A stretch of 64,000 bases of DNA from Bagarius yarrelli (GCA_005784505.1 VCAZ01000008.1:10501263-10565262); one strand, 5' to 3'. Positions 50,614 through 62,939 are shown, numbered from the stretch's first letter. Translations and numbers: made by a program. The notes: generated from the letters alone by a model not told the origin.

Positions 50614-50940
50614 TTACATATATGTAAAATGGACTGAGACAATGTGCAAAATTGTGCAGACCTGCGACGATTACGTTATGTTAAAATACTAAATAATTTA
50701 TTAGACTTTTGTAGGACAAGAAAGTTTCTGCGTGTTTCATATAGGTGATGGGGTTTTTAAGCAATATTTTTTGACTGGAACCCAAACACTGTTCCAGCAT
50801 GTTTTGTTCTGATTGCATTGGAAGAACATGGTGTCCTGACTGTGACTCAACCCCACTGAACACCAGATAAGTTGTAAGATAAGTCTTGCAGCACTGCTTA
50901 GGAATCATTTTCTACATGTATATAGTGAGACTGGTGATTA

Positions 50941-51600
50941 TAGGCTGCATTTACACTGCATTGGATTCAGGCCTCATTCGTAAGTGGAAATAAATGGGAT
51001 ATGGATCGGATTCGTGCAATAGCGTCTGTCATGCAAACAGACGGATCGGATGTTCACCTGTAAATGTGAGCCGAATGTCACTGAATAAAACACAGTGGTG
51101 CGTGTCGTCAACTCAGGTGGACACCAACAACAATATATAATAACTTAACACAACTGTGTATTTTGATATTTATTAATTTTGTTCACTGTTACAAATGTTC
51201 AAAACCCAAATCAGAGGCAAAGGCTGTTTTAACAATCCACGGTTAAAGTTTATTTCTGTACCGCACACTGCGGCTGATCAGAAACACACACACACACACA
51301 CACACACACACGACCCAGGCTTTCTTTCTCTCTCAATGGTTCTCCGACTAAAGAAAGAATTGTTTTGCTGACCTTACTGAATAATCATTTCATTTTCGTC
51401 TGTTGATTATCACATCATTTTTACTTTTTTTTCCGGTCAGTACGTCTACATTGGGTTGTTTTGCGGTGTATAGTTTAAAAGCAGATCTCGGATACGGATC
51501 AGTTTTAAAAGATGATGTAAGCGGATCATTAAAAAAAATAGATATAGTCACAAAATCAGAACTGTGCATTAAGACCTTCAGTGTAAAAGCAGCCATAGTC
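50941..51600. mobile_element. MITE with 'ggctgcatttacac' inverted ends
   Basis: Left end taggctgcatttacactg; right end cagtgtaaaagcagccata, its near-exact inverse. About 655 bp, no ORF. Flanking TA/TAT bases suggest a 2-3 bp duplication (Harbinger- or Tc1-style; inference). The inner segment ggtcagtacgtctacattgg recurs at 58.74 kb. A (CA)n tract at 51280-51311 lies inside. Confidence 0.7.
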
Positions 51601-51604
51601 TAGT

Positions 51605-52500
51605 AACACAAATGTCTTAAATGTCTCCTAAATAAATGAAGCTTTGGAAGACACGATAAGTGACCATCAGTCTGCAACCGACTGCAGAAACAGCCTGTGT
51701 TAAACACTGTGAAGTGGCTGAGATGAGTTCTTGTTTCATCATGTGCTCTGGTTATCAGATGACTCATTCGACTTTCTGCACGCTCGCCGTGTCACTTCTA
51801 ACCAACCAGCCCACACGCTTGCCGCCTAAAATTCCCAGCAGACCAGCATAAATTATTTAGTGTCATTTATGTAATGACTGGAAAGATATTTCATTATTAT
51901 TATAATATTTCATATTAAGACACGACTGATTATTATTCCTTGAAAATGGAAATCTGCCTCTGTCATCATTATTTCATGTTTCAACACTAATCTAATCTTT
52001 CCAGGAGACGTCTCAGGACTTGTACGCGCAGCGTAAACGGGGTCAGATCTCTATTTAACATTTAATTAATAACGAGTCATTACTCGAAGCTTCGGCGATG
52101 AAGCCGCCTGAAGGAAGAAGCGAACTTTAAGGCTGGAAGTACGAAGCGAATCCAAGCACTAAAACATCTGCAGTGTTTTATACAGTAACGGCAGGACTGA
52201 TATGAAACTCATATTACAGTGGCTGTGTTCCAAGACTCTACAGCACGTCTCTCCACTCGTCTACTCGCTCACTGCTGGACGGAATTGACTTAAAGCCAAC
52301 AGCCGGTTGAAAAGGTCTGGGATCGTTTTCAGAAAGAAAATCTGCTCAATATCCAATTTTACAATAAAGATCACGTAATAAAAAAACACTTTAATATACT
52401 AATAATGAAAATACGATTTATTCTCTTTATTAATACTGAAAAGGAAGTTTTAATTTAATTTGTATTCAAAGAATTTATTATAAATTATGAATACTTAAAA
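51605..52500. other. Intergenic, no gene seen; repeat-free island
   Basis: 51650-51900 is repeat-free with balanced composition and an AT-rich end (aaattatttagtgtcattta), a conserved noncoding element candidate. I see no exon. Confidence 0.4.
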
Positions 52501-52507
52501 AAATTAG

Positions 52508-52910
52508 GTAGAAAGCTTTGTATATTTCTGTTTCTATTTCTCTAAATTCTCTTTCATTTTCTCGTTTTGCACAGTCCATCTCTCTCTCCTGCTCCCTTTT
52601 TGTCCCTCTTTCTTTTTTTTCTCTCTCTCTTTGCACAGTCACTCTCATTCTTTCTCTTTTTGTTTTGCACTCTCTTTCTCTTTCTCTTTTTCATTTTGCA
52701 CAGTCCCTCTCTCTCTTCCTCTCTTTCTCTTTCTCGCTCTCTCTCTCCCTTTCCCCCCCTTTTGTCTCTCTCCCTTTTGTCTCTCTCTTTCTCTTTTTTT
52801 CTATTTTTGCCTGTAATTTTGTCTCGCCTGCTCTCTTGGTCTTTTTTTTTTCACTTTCTCTCACTCTCTCAAACATTCTCCCTCTCTTTCTCTCTCATTT
52901 GGAAAGATGG
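52508..52910 (-). repeat. Polypyrimidine (CT/CTTT) tract
   Basis: About 400 bases of ctctctttct text interrupted four times by ttttgcacagtc-type blocks, giving a loose higher-order period. The plus frames are Ser/Leu/Phe-rich artefacts. Confidence 0.93.
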
Positions 52911-52989
52911 AATTGGCTCTATATAAGGACATCAGCCATACTTCAGAATCTGCTAATGACCCAAAGATCCTTTTTTACACTGTAAAATA

Positions 52990-53898
52990 TAAAGTTTAAA
53001 AAGGACGTTCACATATCGTGTCTTTTGTGCATTTTAACTTTTCAGAATGTCACAAGCGCATCGGGGTCATGTGACAAAAACAACCAATCAACTTCCTCAC
53101 CTTTTCCTCAGCAGAAAAATGGGGGATCAGCTCAGCATGCTGTTTAAGCCCAGGAGACTCAGTGCTTTAAGAAAGAAGGGGAAAGCGGCGGTAGTGTTTT
53201 CCATGTTTTTAAACAGCCCCTTTAGTCCAAAAACCCTACAAAACCTACAAAAACCTGCTGTTTATCAAGTCGTTTGTCTTTGTAACAAGACATTTGGAAT
53301 GTCAAACCTTAAGCAGACAGATGGATCTGAGTCACTCGTACAAGTGCCATGTTTCTCTTCACTTGAAATAAAATGTCACTAAACTGAGGTTCGGTGTGGA
53401 ACTCAAACCGCCGGTCTCTTTAGACCTGCCGCATACGATCACATAGACATTATTTCAATTCAGCAAGAAGATCTGGAGATAACAGCGTTTAATTACAGGA
53501 GGATCGGATCCCTAAACACAGTGTCTTCTTTCAGCCTGAGAAGAAACACAGCGTAAAATGATAATGCGGGACTTTTAAATGTGTCACCTGCGAACTCGAT
53601 CCGGTGCTGTGTGGAATGAAGGAACGTTCTACGTACACATGGTTCATTGCCTTTATTGCCCTTATTTAAGGCTTTATTACATAAACCCTGACATGAACCC
53701 ACCCTTGAATTTGACACAGATCTTCAAACATTTACAGAAGAACCGCATTTTTTTCCTGCATTGTATGAAAACCCTTACGAACCTGATGTGAAGTAAGTTC
53801 TGTAAATATGATTAACTAAAAATGTTGACATAATAAACTGGTATGTTTTGTCTTTTTGGGAGTTTTTTATTGTGGGATACACCTGAAGAAGCTGCACA

Positions 53899-53930
<32 letters not shown>

Positions 53931-54005
53931 GTGCTCATTTCTGCTCATGGAAAACATAGCTATGTGATTAGTTTGACGCTAAGACGTTGCTATGACCTAT
54001 TTTGA
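52990..54005. other. Intergenic, no confirmed gene
   Basis: A 111-codon plus frame at 53047-53382 has no recognisable domain. A (CA)n tract lies at 53896-53930. No RNA gene is seen. Confidence 0.4.
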
Positions 54006-54009
54006 TCGA

Positions 54010-54120
54010 GTGGGAAGTGGTGGCTCACTGTTAAGGTGTTGGACTACAAACCCAAAGATTGTGGGTTTGATTCCCAGCTCCACCAAGCTACCACTGTTGG
54101 GCTCCTGAGCAAGGTTGTAC
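54010..54120 (-). mobile_element. SINE fragment, reverse
   Basis: agtggtggctcactgttaag, ttggactacaaacccaaaga, gtgggtttgattcccagctc, caccaagctaccactgttgg. Confidence 0.75.
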
Positions 54121-54344
54121 TTCATGATATGAAATGATTCTGGCTTTGACAGTCTGAACAGCTTCACCAATGCAGCTATTAAACACCAAGGGTTTGAGTG
54201 CCATATATGTTCAGTCAGCCATAATATGCACATTATTAGCATATAGCTGTGTTAGCTGTAACAGGGATGTGTGAGCTCTGTGTATGTAGTTTAGAGCTGT
54301 TTACTGAAGGCCCTGGCTGAAATCCCACGGATGTAAATCCTGAT

Positions 54345-55065
54345 ACAGATGTGTTCATGTCTTTATATTTGCCTCTGCTATGTCCTCTCTATATCTGCTT
54401 CCGTCATCTGCCTTTGTCATTTGCTCTCTATATCTCTTCATCTGTCATTTGCTCTCTATATCTGTCTCTGTCATGTCCTTTCTATACCTGCCTCTGTCAT
54501 GTTCTCTTCATATCTGCCTCTGTCATGTCCTCTCTATATCTGTCTCTGTCATTTGCTCTTTATATCTGCATTTGTCATGTCCTCTCTATATCTGTCTTTG
54601 TCATGTCCTCTCTATATCTGTCTCTGTCATTTGTTCTCTATATCTTTGTCTATCATGGCCTCTTTATATCTTTCTCTGCCATGTCTACTCTATAACTGTC
54701 TCTTTCATTTGTTCTCTATATCTTCCTCTGTCATGTCGTTTTTATATCTGTCTCTGTCATTTGTTCTCTATATCTTCCTCTGTCCTTTCTATATCTGCTT
54801 CCGTCATGTCCTCGCCATAGCTGCCTCAGTTCTGTCTTTTCTGTAACTGCATATGTCATATCCCTTTTGAAGCTGCCTCCGTGATGTCCCTTCTATAGCC
54901 TCCTTGGTTGTGTCCACTCTGAGTCTGCTGCTGTCATGTCCTTTCTAAAACTTCCTCTGATATATCTGTCTCTATAACTGCGTCTGTTATGCCCTCTGTA
55001 TAGCTGCATCTGCTCTGTCCTTTCTATACCTACCTATTTACTGTCTTCTTTATAGCTGTACTTTA
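54345..55065 (+). repeat. 26-bp minisatellite 'tctgtcatgtcctctctatatctgtc'-type (described by blocks)
   Basis: The unit is made of ctgtcat, gt/tt, cctctc and tatatctgtctc blocks and measures 26 bp between repeats. About 17 recognisable copies occur to 54830, then decay until about 55065. The unit has no stop codon in any of three plus frames, which explains overlapping 110-165 codon frames. Confidence 0.9.
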
Positions 55066-55069
55066 GGGT

Positions 55070-56903
55070 AAACATGACAGATGTGGTTACATGGAGGACA
55101 GAACAGGGGAAAAGAGCTGGTTAGAATATAAAAGGAAGAATGAAGTGATGGACTCGTAGAGAAGTTGGTAGACGACCATCTGCCCTGCCGAGTCATCGTC
55201 CGACTCTGACTCAGTGGAACAACAGACGTCTAGAAAAACACATAAATGTATTGAATAATAATTAAGAAAGTCTTAAATGACTGATCTAAAAGTTGTTTGT
55301 GCAGAATGTGTATTTTGGGGTTGTTATTTGACAACAAGAAAAAAAACATGGCTGACAAGAACTGTCTGTCTCTTTCTTTCTCTCTCTATATGGCTGTGAC
55401 TTGATGTATTCAGCCGCAAGCAAATGTATTTCCTCAACCTGTTTTTCGACAGCCTTTTACATTTTTCTCATTTGCCTACCAGGAAATGTCAAACCCTCAC
55501 TGGGGATTTTCCTTTAAAACTCTGTGTAAACCGTAAACCTGCAACAATTCAAGAAAATTATCTGTAGAAATAAGTTTCCTGGGTGAGACATACCAGAAAA
55601 AAACATTCCATGTCGATATTATTGTATTATTTGTAAAGTGACTGAGATCAAATTTCTTTTTCTTTTAAAAATAAAAAACAGAAATGAAGAAAAGATTTTT
55701 TTGTGTGTGTTCAGTGGTGCGAAACAGTTTTTTTTAATAATAGGGTGCGGCTACTCTTACACTGAAACGTTTGGAGAAGTTTGAGTCATTTGGCGCATTA
55801 CAAAATGCCAAAAATAACTACACATAGATATATGTGTATGACATATAATGTATCTATAACTATAATTCTCAATACTACCAGTTCGAAAAATCCAGACCAG
55901 GTGTAGATTTTTTAGTTGCTGTAAATTTATTAATGATATAAAATCCTTCTAAAACTAAATCTTTAATACATAACCTTAAAATAAGATACTTTAACCTCTA
56001 ATTAAACATTTATACCCATAAGTAGACTCTCATAAGACTGAATGCACATGTAGACTTTTAGATATTGAAACCAGTTCATGTAAATTTACATATTCAAACA
56101 GGCTGAAAGTTCCAGGTGTTTACCGCAGGGAACCCCCCGCCCGGCCTTTTATTCAAATACTCTAATAAAAACATCCATTACAGATCGACATATGAGTTAA
56201 AAAAAAGTCCTAGTCATCCTAAAGAGGCAGAACGTGTCCTCAACTAAAGGTCATGTCAGTGGAAACATTCCACCAATTCTCCTTCAGACGTTTATTTTTA
56301 AATGCACGTCATTTTTATTTCACATTTTTAATATATAAGTTTAATTACACTAAAAGTAATTAAATCTATATATAATCCAATTTTCCCCACACATACCAGA
56401 TCTGTTTATTTTTACATATTGTTATTGTTATTATTACTACATTATTATTTTCCACATGATTCTTTCTTAATTAATTTGTTTTTATTTTAATTCGTAATTC
56501 AACTGTTATAATTTTCTATATGAGTAAATTTGCTAATAAAAAAGTTTCAAATGATTCATCAGTTTCGACAAATGATTCAATTCAAATGATTCCTCACTTT
56601 TCACTGCTATTTTTCTACCTGATTTGTGTTTAATCATTCATTTTAAGTGAGTTTGTTTATTTTAATAAGATTTATTATTATAATCAAATACCTCTCTATT
56701 ATTCCTATATAATTTACTTTTTTCACCTTTATTCCTTTAGTCTTTTTTTATTTTTTACCTTATATTTTTTATATATAATGTTTTATTTTTCCAAATAATT
56801 TCTTTATTTTTACATAATATAATTTTTTGTAATTGTTTAAAACAATTTGTTTATTTACAGTCTTTTATATAATAATATTTTATATAATAATAGTAAAATA
56901 TAC

Positions 56904-56937
<34 letters not shown>

Positions 56938-57100
56938 GATATAATAAAAATAATAATAATAATTAAAGGTAATAAAATGTTTTCATATAATATTATTTTT
57001 TACATGTTCATTTTTAGGAATAGAAAATGTGATACTATTTTTGCACTTATTTATTTTTTGACAATTTAAATTAATCATTTGTGTATTTTGCCACTCAGTT
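55070..57100. other. Very AT-rich intergenic DNA
   Basis: 55600-57080 is extremely AT-rich with (TAA)n at 56908-56972. No gene, RNA or recognisable mobile element was found. Confidence 0.5.
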
Positions 57101-57104
57101 ATTT

Positions 57105-57780
57105 CTTTCTTCCTATTTTCTTTTCCCTCCATTCATTTCTATGTGTTTTTTCACATGACTGTTCACATGATGTCCCACGGGTTCACTCCAGTTCACTGCT
57201 GCCAGTGGAAAATGTATGTGATTTTTTCCATGTGAGAACACACAGCGCACAGCACACACACATCCTCCAATAAAGCATTCGATTAGGGTTGGAAAATGAT
57301 TTATTAGAGGCTGCAGAAATTGATAGCGAGCCCTTGAAGCTGTAGTTCTGCAGTTGATTGGACGCCTGTGTGAAATGTAGAAGGTAATAAAGAGAGAAGT
57401 GACCTTGAAATTAGGTGATGATATAATAATAGATGTAACAGAACAGCAGTTCATTAAAGCTCTTGTGAAACCATTACACGACCGCCGTCCCTCCCGGCGT
57501 GGAGACTCTGTGGGGGGTTGCGTCATATTTTAATGCAGGGAATATTAAGTAGAACGATCATACTGCATTAGCTAATTTTATCCATGATCCTCTGGTGGAC
57601 CAATAAATGGATAAATTTTGTTATTCGTCCTCCACAAAAACAAGCAAGTCTCAATGATTCACCTTCAGCAGCTGGTAGCAATGACCCAGACATACTGTAC
57701 CAGCTGAGGAAGATCCCACCAATTTGGGTAACAGTGCAGCAATACTGAAAACACAAAATGCAGGAAATACCAAGAGCGAT
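57105..57780. other. Intergenic, repeat-free segment
   Basis: 57280-57540 is unique and moderately GC-rich inside AT-rich surroundings. A 137-codon minus frame covers it, but it lacks a domain or homologous feel. Conserved noncoding DNA is the better guess. Confidence 0.35.
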
Positions 57781-57804
57781 AATATCATTAAATGGGGCGG
57801 GGGG

Positions 57805-57878
57805 TATGGGTCCTAAAATATTTTTTTAGGAAAAAGGGGGTCTCAGACTAAAAACGGTTGGAAACCACCGGCCTACGC
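57805..57878. mobile_element. hAT MITE right-end fragment
   Basis: gggggtctcagactaaaaac and ggttggaaaccaccgg match the right end of the 23.04-23.29 kb family. Confidence 0.5.
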
Positions 57879-57879
57879 A

Positions 57880-58415
57880 ATCTAAAGCGGAAGCTATTTT
57901 CACCTACTGTACAAGGTGGAAACTCTCCATTAACCACAGTCCATTAAAGTCAATGAAATCCACAGGCAGAGAAATCAGGGTGTGATTGCGTCTCATAAAT
58001 CATGTTTCATGCAGCTTTATTATCATTCAGGCTTTGTAAAAGAAACCTCTTACTTTTTATTTTATAGTTGAAACACTATTGAATTAAATTCTAAAAAAAA
58101 TATAACATTTAACTAAAAAACATAAAGACCTTCACCTTTATTAAATGCTTTAAAATGGTTAGGGGGCCGGTGGATCCCAAGAGTAGGAACACACCTTGAC
58201 TGGGACACCAGTTCATCTCAGGGCACCATAGATACCCTCATCTATGCCTATAGGCAAATTAGAGTCAAGATCTGCACTCCCGCAGGGCGCGACGCATTTG
58301 ATGGGTGAATGCGGGTGCGGCCATGTTAGATCCTCATGTGTTTTCAGTTTTGCTGAAGAAAAATTATTATTAGCAAATAGAAAATGGTTTTAAAATTAAA
58401 TTAATAAACAAACAT
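57880..58415. other. Intergenic, no gene seen
   Basis: Mostly AT-rich unique DNA. 58160-58270 carries a decayed tail of the L2-type SINE (gactgggacaccagttcatc, caaattagagtcaa). Confidence 0.4.
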
Positions 58416-58417
58416 TA

Positions 58418-58560
58418 TCATTATCTCATTTATACAACTGAGCAATTGAGGGCCTTGCTCAGGGGCCCAGCAGTGGTGGCTTGGTGAAGCTGGAAATCGA
58501 ACCCACAATCTTTATGTTGGCAGTCCAACACCTTAACCATGAGCCACCACTTTCCCCCTG
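58418..58560 (+). mobile_element. SINE, 'catttggcagacgc' family, 3' part
   Basis: catttatacaactgagcaat, ctcaggggcccagcagtgg, agctggaaatcgaaccc, ggcagtccaacaccttaacc, gagccaccactttcccc. Confidence 0.8.
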
Positions 58561-58579
58561 TATAAATTGAATACATATA

Positions 58580-58870
58580 ATGGATATGTGCATTAGCGGC
58601 TGCCATGTAAGCAGACACATCAGATTTTCTTAACTGAATAAGTTAACCTTTAAATATGACGTGGAGGTAAAATACTGAATATTTATTTTGTCTTCGTCCA
58701 TTGGTTCCATTAATTATCGCTCTTTTTTACTTCCTTTTCTGGTCAGTACGTCCACATTGGGTTGTTTTGTTGTGTATAGTGTAAATGCAAATATCGGATA
58801 CGGGTCCGTTTTAAAAGATGATGTAAGCAGGTCATCAAAAAAAATCTGATATAGTCACAAAATTGGAATT
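58580..58870. mobile_element. Partial copy of the 50.94-51.60 kb MITE
   Basis: gtcagtacgtccacattggg, gttttaaaagatgatgtaag and gatatagtcacaaaatt match the inner right part of that element. The left end is decayed and the right end is missing. Confidence 0.6.
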
Positions 58871-58874
58871 GGAG

Positions 58875-59875
58875 ACCTGGAGAACCAGGAAGTAACCTAT
58901 ATGGATGACCCAAAGCTATTAAATCAAGCACAGTAACCCGATAGTTTTACTAAAACAGTAACCCACAATTCCATTGACTTTAGCTTCTTGCTTCTGTTTC
59001 TTCTGCTCCTCATTCAACCACTTTTATCAAACAAAGTCACTCCTGTAACACTCCAGCAACTATCCAAGCCGCAAACTCTGCTCCTTATGTAACATATTGA
59101 GAAAAGAAAAGATTCTTTATTTTTACTATTTCTCCTGTTTCACTCATTTGTTTCTGCACTACAAGTGATGTCAGAGCGGTGGCTTGGTACAGGAATGATG
59201 CAAATACAACCCCGACTAACAAATAAGCAGCAGAATGGCTAATCACAGAGGTCAAACAAGTACTGAGTGTCTTTCTTATGTCTCACTTTACACTGATGGT
59301 TAATACGAAGGTTTTATAAAGATAATCTGCCGATAATCCGGTTTTAATGGAGTCTCTTACTCTGACTCATCACTTTTTATCCATTTAACACATCCATGCT
59401 GAATCAAAGTATTAAATACTGTAAGAGAATGAAAAAGTATGTTCCGTTCCCAAACATTTGAACAGTAGTGTATATTGTAACATAAAATTTTTATTAAAAA
59501 CCCTCCTTTAAACCCAGTTTTAGGAATCTGTAAAGTTATTAGAAGGGGCTAATATAGTCTGCAATATGCTTCTATCTTCAAAGTAAAGGGTGATATCAAA
59601 CTCATTTCTGCTTCGTGAGACGTTCCTAAAAGTCTCTAACAACAAGCTGCTCTCTACATTAAACTGTCACTTTCCTTAAAGCTACAATAAGTAATTTCCT
59701 TCAGTTATGCTGGTTAAAAGTCTCCTCACATCCTGACAGTAACTATCAAGTTAAGTGATCAAAATGTATTTTTTTCTATGCATTTATAGATTCTGTAAGC
59801 GGTAAAGGGACTAAAGAATGTTTGTATAATCAAAAGGTCCAAACATTATGAAAGGCTTTCCTACCTGGCCTGTAT
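58875..59875. other. Intergenic, no gene seen
   Basis: AT-rich, unique, without exon-like segments. Confidence 0.4.
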
Positions 59876-59879
59876 ACAT

Positions 59880-60290
59880 ACCTGCAGCTACCTGCAACAT
59901 ATGAATGTTCATACCCTCTGTGCACCCTGTTCACACGGACAAAATACGTCAGCAGTGGCATCTACACTAACACAGTCTTTGTTATTCCGAGCTCACCATC
60001 ACTTGGAGACAATAAAGCAGTTTCTCAGTAATATCTTGTTTTCTAGACCAGAACACGAAAACTTTACTGCAATATGGGTAACCTACTGGTTTATCTGGTC
60101 AGAGGAGAACTGACCCCCCCGACTGAGCCTGGTTTCTCCCAAGGTTTTTTTCTCCATTCTGTCACCGATGGAGTTTTGGTTCCTTGCCGCTGTCGCTTCT
60201 GGCTTGCTTAGTTCGGGACTCCTAATTTATAGATTTCATTCAATTTGAATGTTTAATATTGTCTTAATAAAGGTGACTTGACTTGGCTTG
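59880..60290 (+). mobile_element. Dispersed fish repeat ('ggtttctcccaaggtttttt' family)
   Basis: atgggtaacctactggttta, ctggtttctcccaaggtttt, tcaccgatggagttttggtt and tgccgctgtcgcttctggct are hallmark blocks of a repeat frequent in fish genomes. No coding capacity. Confidence 0.55.
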
Positions 60291-60299
60291 TTCAGTGCA

Positions 60300-61135
60300 T
60301 TCACATACTACGGAAAAAAAGGCGGGTTAAAAACAGGGCGAAAACCTGAATTATTCTCTGTGTTGTGTTTCCACTTTGGCGTTTATTACAGGAGTCAAAG
60401 GGTCTGAAAGATGATTTCATGGTTACAGTATTTCTTTTGGACAGGTATTAATATGATGTGATTGGATTTTGCTGTGTTTTGATTGTAACTTTATGTATCT
60501 TCATGAATTAACTCAACTCCAGCAGCAGTGTCTGATTTATCATGTTTGGTAGTTTACTACTGTTACTGACTCTATTAGGTTTTTTCGCCAGTGATTGACA
60601 CATAATGTATTGTAGTAATGTCGTCTCTGCTTGTCTAGTCTGTATGTGATCATGCGTTCATGAGGCGTGGCTTTGGATTCGTAGAGAACTTGCACTTTTA
60701 GCGCTATCAGGCTACAGTTAGCATTTTTTAAGATTTCCTACTGCACCTTTAAGTATTATCCTGGTTATAAGGTTAGAGTATCTAGAGTATCTAGGTGATT
60801 ACTTATTACTCTATTTATTTTAATATTATTATCATTATTATTATCTGGCTTCACCTAACTGCAAAATTGAATCTAGTTGAAGAAGTTGAAGAAAATGAAG
60901 ATTTTTAATCAATGTGACTAAAATAAAGAGAGAAAACAAGAAATATCTTAGTCCGTTGTGATCTTTTGTACGTCACCAGTGACCGGTTCGTTCTGCCTCT
61001 GAGGCAGATGCAGGTGCACTCTCACAATTTGCCTGCCACGGAAATGCTGAGTCGCAGCAGAAAGGTGCTGTACAGATCCAGCTGAAGGAGCCACGTCGTT
61101 GTTTTTCCGTGTGTCTTCATTTCCCAGAGGCAATA
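60300..61135. other. Intergenic, no gene seen
   Basis: Unique DNA. 60950-61130 is GC-richer and may belong to the promoter region of the gene start at 61845. Confidence 0.35.
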
Positions 61136-61137
61136 CG

Positions 61138-61141
61138 AGCC

Positions 61142-61177
<36 letters not shown>

Positions 61178-61409
61178 GAGAAGAAGAGCGAGATAAAGAG
61201 AAAGGACGAGAGAGAAAGAGAGACACAGAGAGAGAGACGAACAGAGCGATAAAAAAGTGAGAAAGAGAGAGAGGCAGAGAGAGAGAAAGAGAGAGAAGGA
61301 GAGCGAGATAGAGAGAAAGGAAGATAGAGAGAAGAGACAGAGAAAGACGAACAGTGACAAATTAGTGAGAGAGAGAGAGACAAAGTGTAAGATAGAGAGA
61401 GAGAAAGAG

Positions 61410-61464
<55 letters not shown>

Positions 61465-61475
61465 GAGAGTGGGGA
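61138..61475 (+). repeat. (GA)n purine tract
   Basis: Degenerate GA with gcgagata and gacgaacag blocks repeated twice, then pure GA at 61409-61459. Confidence 0.95.
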
Positions 61476-61844
61476 AGTTATTAACACTTGATGGTGCAAT
61501 CAGAGGGTGATATTTAGGACTCCGGGTGTGTAATTGGTGTAACCTAGACACCGGTTTCCCCCAGGGTAAGAGAGGGATGCTCGTGAGACGACGTGTTACC
61601 TGACACCTGGTGCTTTTGTTTCGTCCCTGCACCTGAGGATCAGCACAGGAGGTGAGGACAGGTGAGGAGCCGTGCTGCCGCTTTCATTACCACCGACGCT
61701 GAAAGACAACAGTGTGAGAGAAAAATGCGCTGAAGATCCAGAACCTGCAGGCAGGAGGATGGAGACGTAGGAAACCTCACCTACAACCTGATTATTACTT
61801 CTTACACGCACTTATAGAGGGACTAACGCCGTCTCCTACACACA

Positions 61845-61874
61845 CCATGAAGCCTGGCAAGAAATCCTTCGTAG
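61845..61874 (+). CDS. Probable first coding exon of a gene running off the right edge
   Basis: ATGAAGCCTGGCAAGAAATC encodes MKPGKKSFV and ends GTAG before a strong donor, gtaagagg. About 350 bases of repeat-free, GC-richer sequence upstream (61490-61844) look like a 5' UTR or first exon. No second exon is visible before 64000. I do not recognise the protein from nine residues. Confidence 0.35.
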
Positions 61875-62220
61875 GTAAGAGGATTTTTTTATGGTTTGCA
61901 ATAAAAATATGCTGATTCAGTAGAGCTGCGGTTTGGAAATGGATAAAAATATCATTACAATTAAAAAAAGGATCCATTTAGTTACTCTTTTTTTTTTATT
62001 ATTTCATTATTAGCATCTTTTTTAAATGCCATTTTAAAAATGCTTTAAAGCGGAGGAGTGTAACTGTAAATTGTCATTAAACTATATTTATTAATATACA
62101 TTAAAAAAAAAAAATATATATATATATATATATATGAATATTATAAATAAATAAACTATACATTAAAAGGATAAACTACAGAAGCCAAAAAAACAATTTT
62201 TTTATGCAGTGGCTCTTTGT
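61875..62220. other. Putative intron 1, AT-rich part
   Basis: AT-rich with poly-A and a (TA)n tract at 62113-62134. Nothing else is seen. Confidence 0.4.
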
Positions 62221-62249
62221 CCTTATTTCTCTGGGAGACGACTCACAGG

Positions 62250-62385
62250 GCAGGTGAGACTTACAGGACAGGTGAGACTTACAGGACAGTTGAGACTTAT
62301 AGAACAGATGAGACTTACAGGACAGGTGAGACTTACAGGACAGTTGAGACTTATAGAACAGGTGAGACTTACAGGACAGGTGGGA
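62250..62385 (+). repeat. 18-bp tandem array containing consensus 5' splice sites
   Basis: Seven full 18-bp units plus a partial one: caggtgagacttacagga and variants (cagttgag...tagaa, cagatgag...). Four units and the partial one contain CAGGTGAG or CAGGTGGG, a consensus donor. The 18-bp length keeps one frame open as TGQVRL repeats, which I read as incidental. Confidence 0.93.
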
Positions 62386-62489
62386 ACCAGAATCTGTGGA
62401 CATGGGATAGAATCCAAATTTGGCCAGTGTGTAACATTGACCTCGAAAAAATTCTAAAGCTGTAGCTCTTATACTCTATCTTTTCTCCT

Positions 62490-62748
62490 CTTCTTCTTCT
62501 TCTTCTTCTTCTTCTTCTCTTCCCTCTCCCCTTCTCTCTCTCTCTCTTTCTTTCTTTTTTACTGTCTCTGAATTTGAATCTTGAACTGAATCTCATCTTT
62601 TTCTCTCTTTTGGTTTCACTGACTTTCTCTCACTTATTCATCTCTCTCTCTTTCTTTCTCTCTGGTTTTACACAGACCCTCTTTCTTTTTTTCTCCCTTA
62701 CTTTATTAATTTTACACTCTAACCATATGTCTGTCTGTCTGTCTGTCA

Positions 62749-62800
<52 letters not shown>

Positions 62801-62887
62801 CTCCACTAAAATCATCTGTCAGTCTCTCTTTCCTGTTCTCTCTTCTTTTAGTCATTTACTTTATTATTGCTCTTTATCTCCCTCTCT

Positions 62888-62927
<40 letters not shown>

Positions 62928-62935
62928 TTTTATTT
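62490..62935 (-). repeat. Pyrimidine-rich tract with (CTT)n, (CTAT)n and (CT)n
   Basis: CTT units at 62490-62516, degenerate CT to 62700, (CTGT)n at 62730-62747, (CTAT)n at 62750-62801, and pure CT at 62893-62923. Confidence 0.95.
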
Positions 62936-62939
62936 AATC

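Noticed and set aside
53047..53382. 111-residue plus frame MSQAHRGHVTKTTN...
   Set aside because: No domain, no conserved feel and no promoter or poly(A) context; probably chance.
54349..54846. Long hydrophobic frames resembling a membrane protein
   Set aside because: Product of a stop-free 26-bp minisatellite in all three frames.
57113..57526. 137-residue minus-strand frame
   Set aside because: No domain or codon structure; the region looks like noncoding unique DNA.
62209..62465. TGQVRL/TYRTGE repeat peptides
   Set aside because: 18-bp tandem repeat keeps frames open; no start context, domain or downstream continuation.
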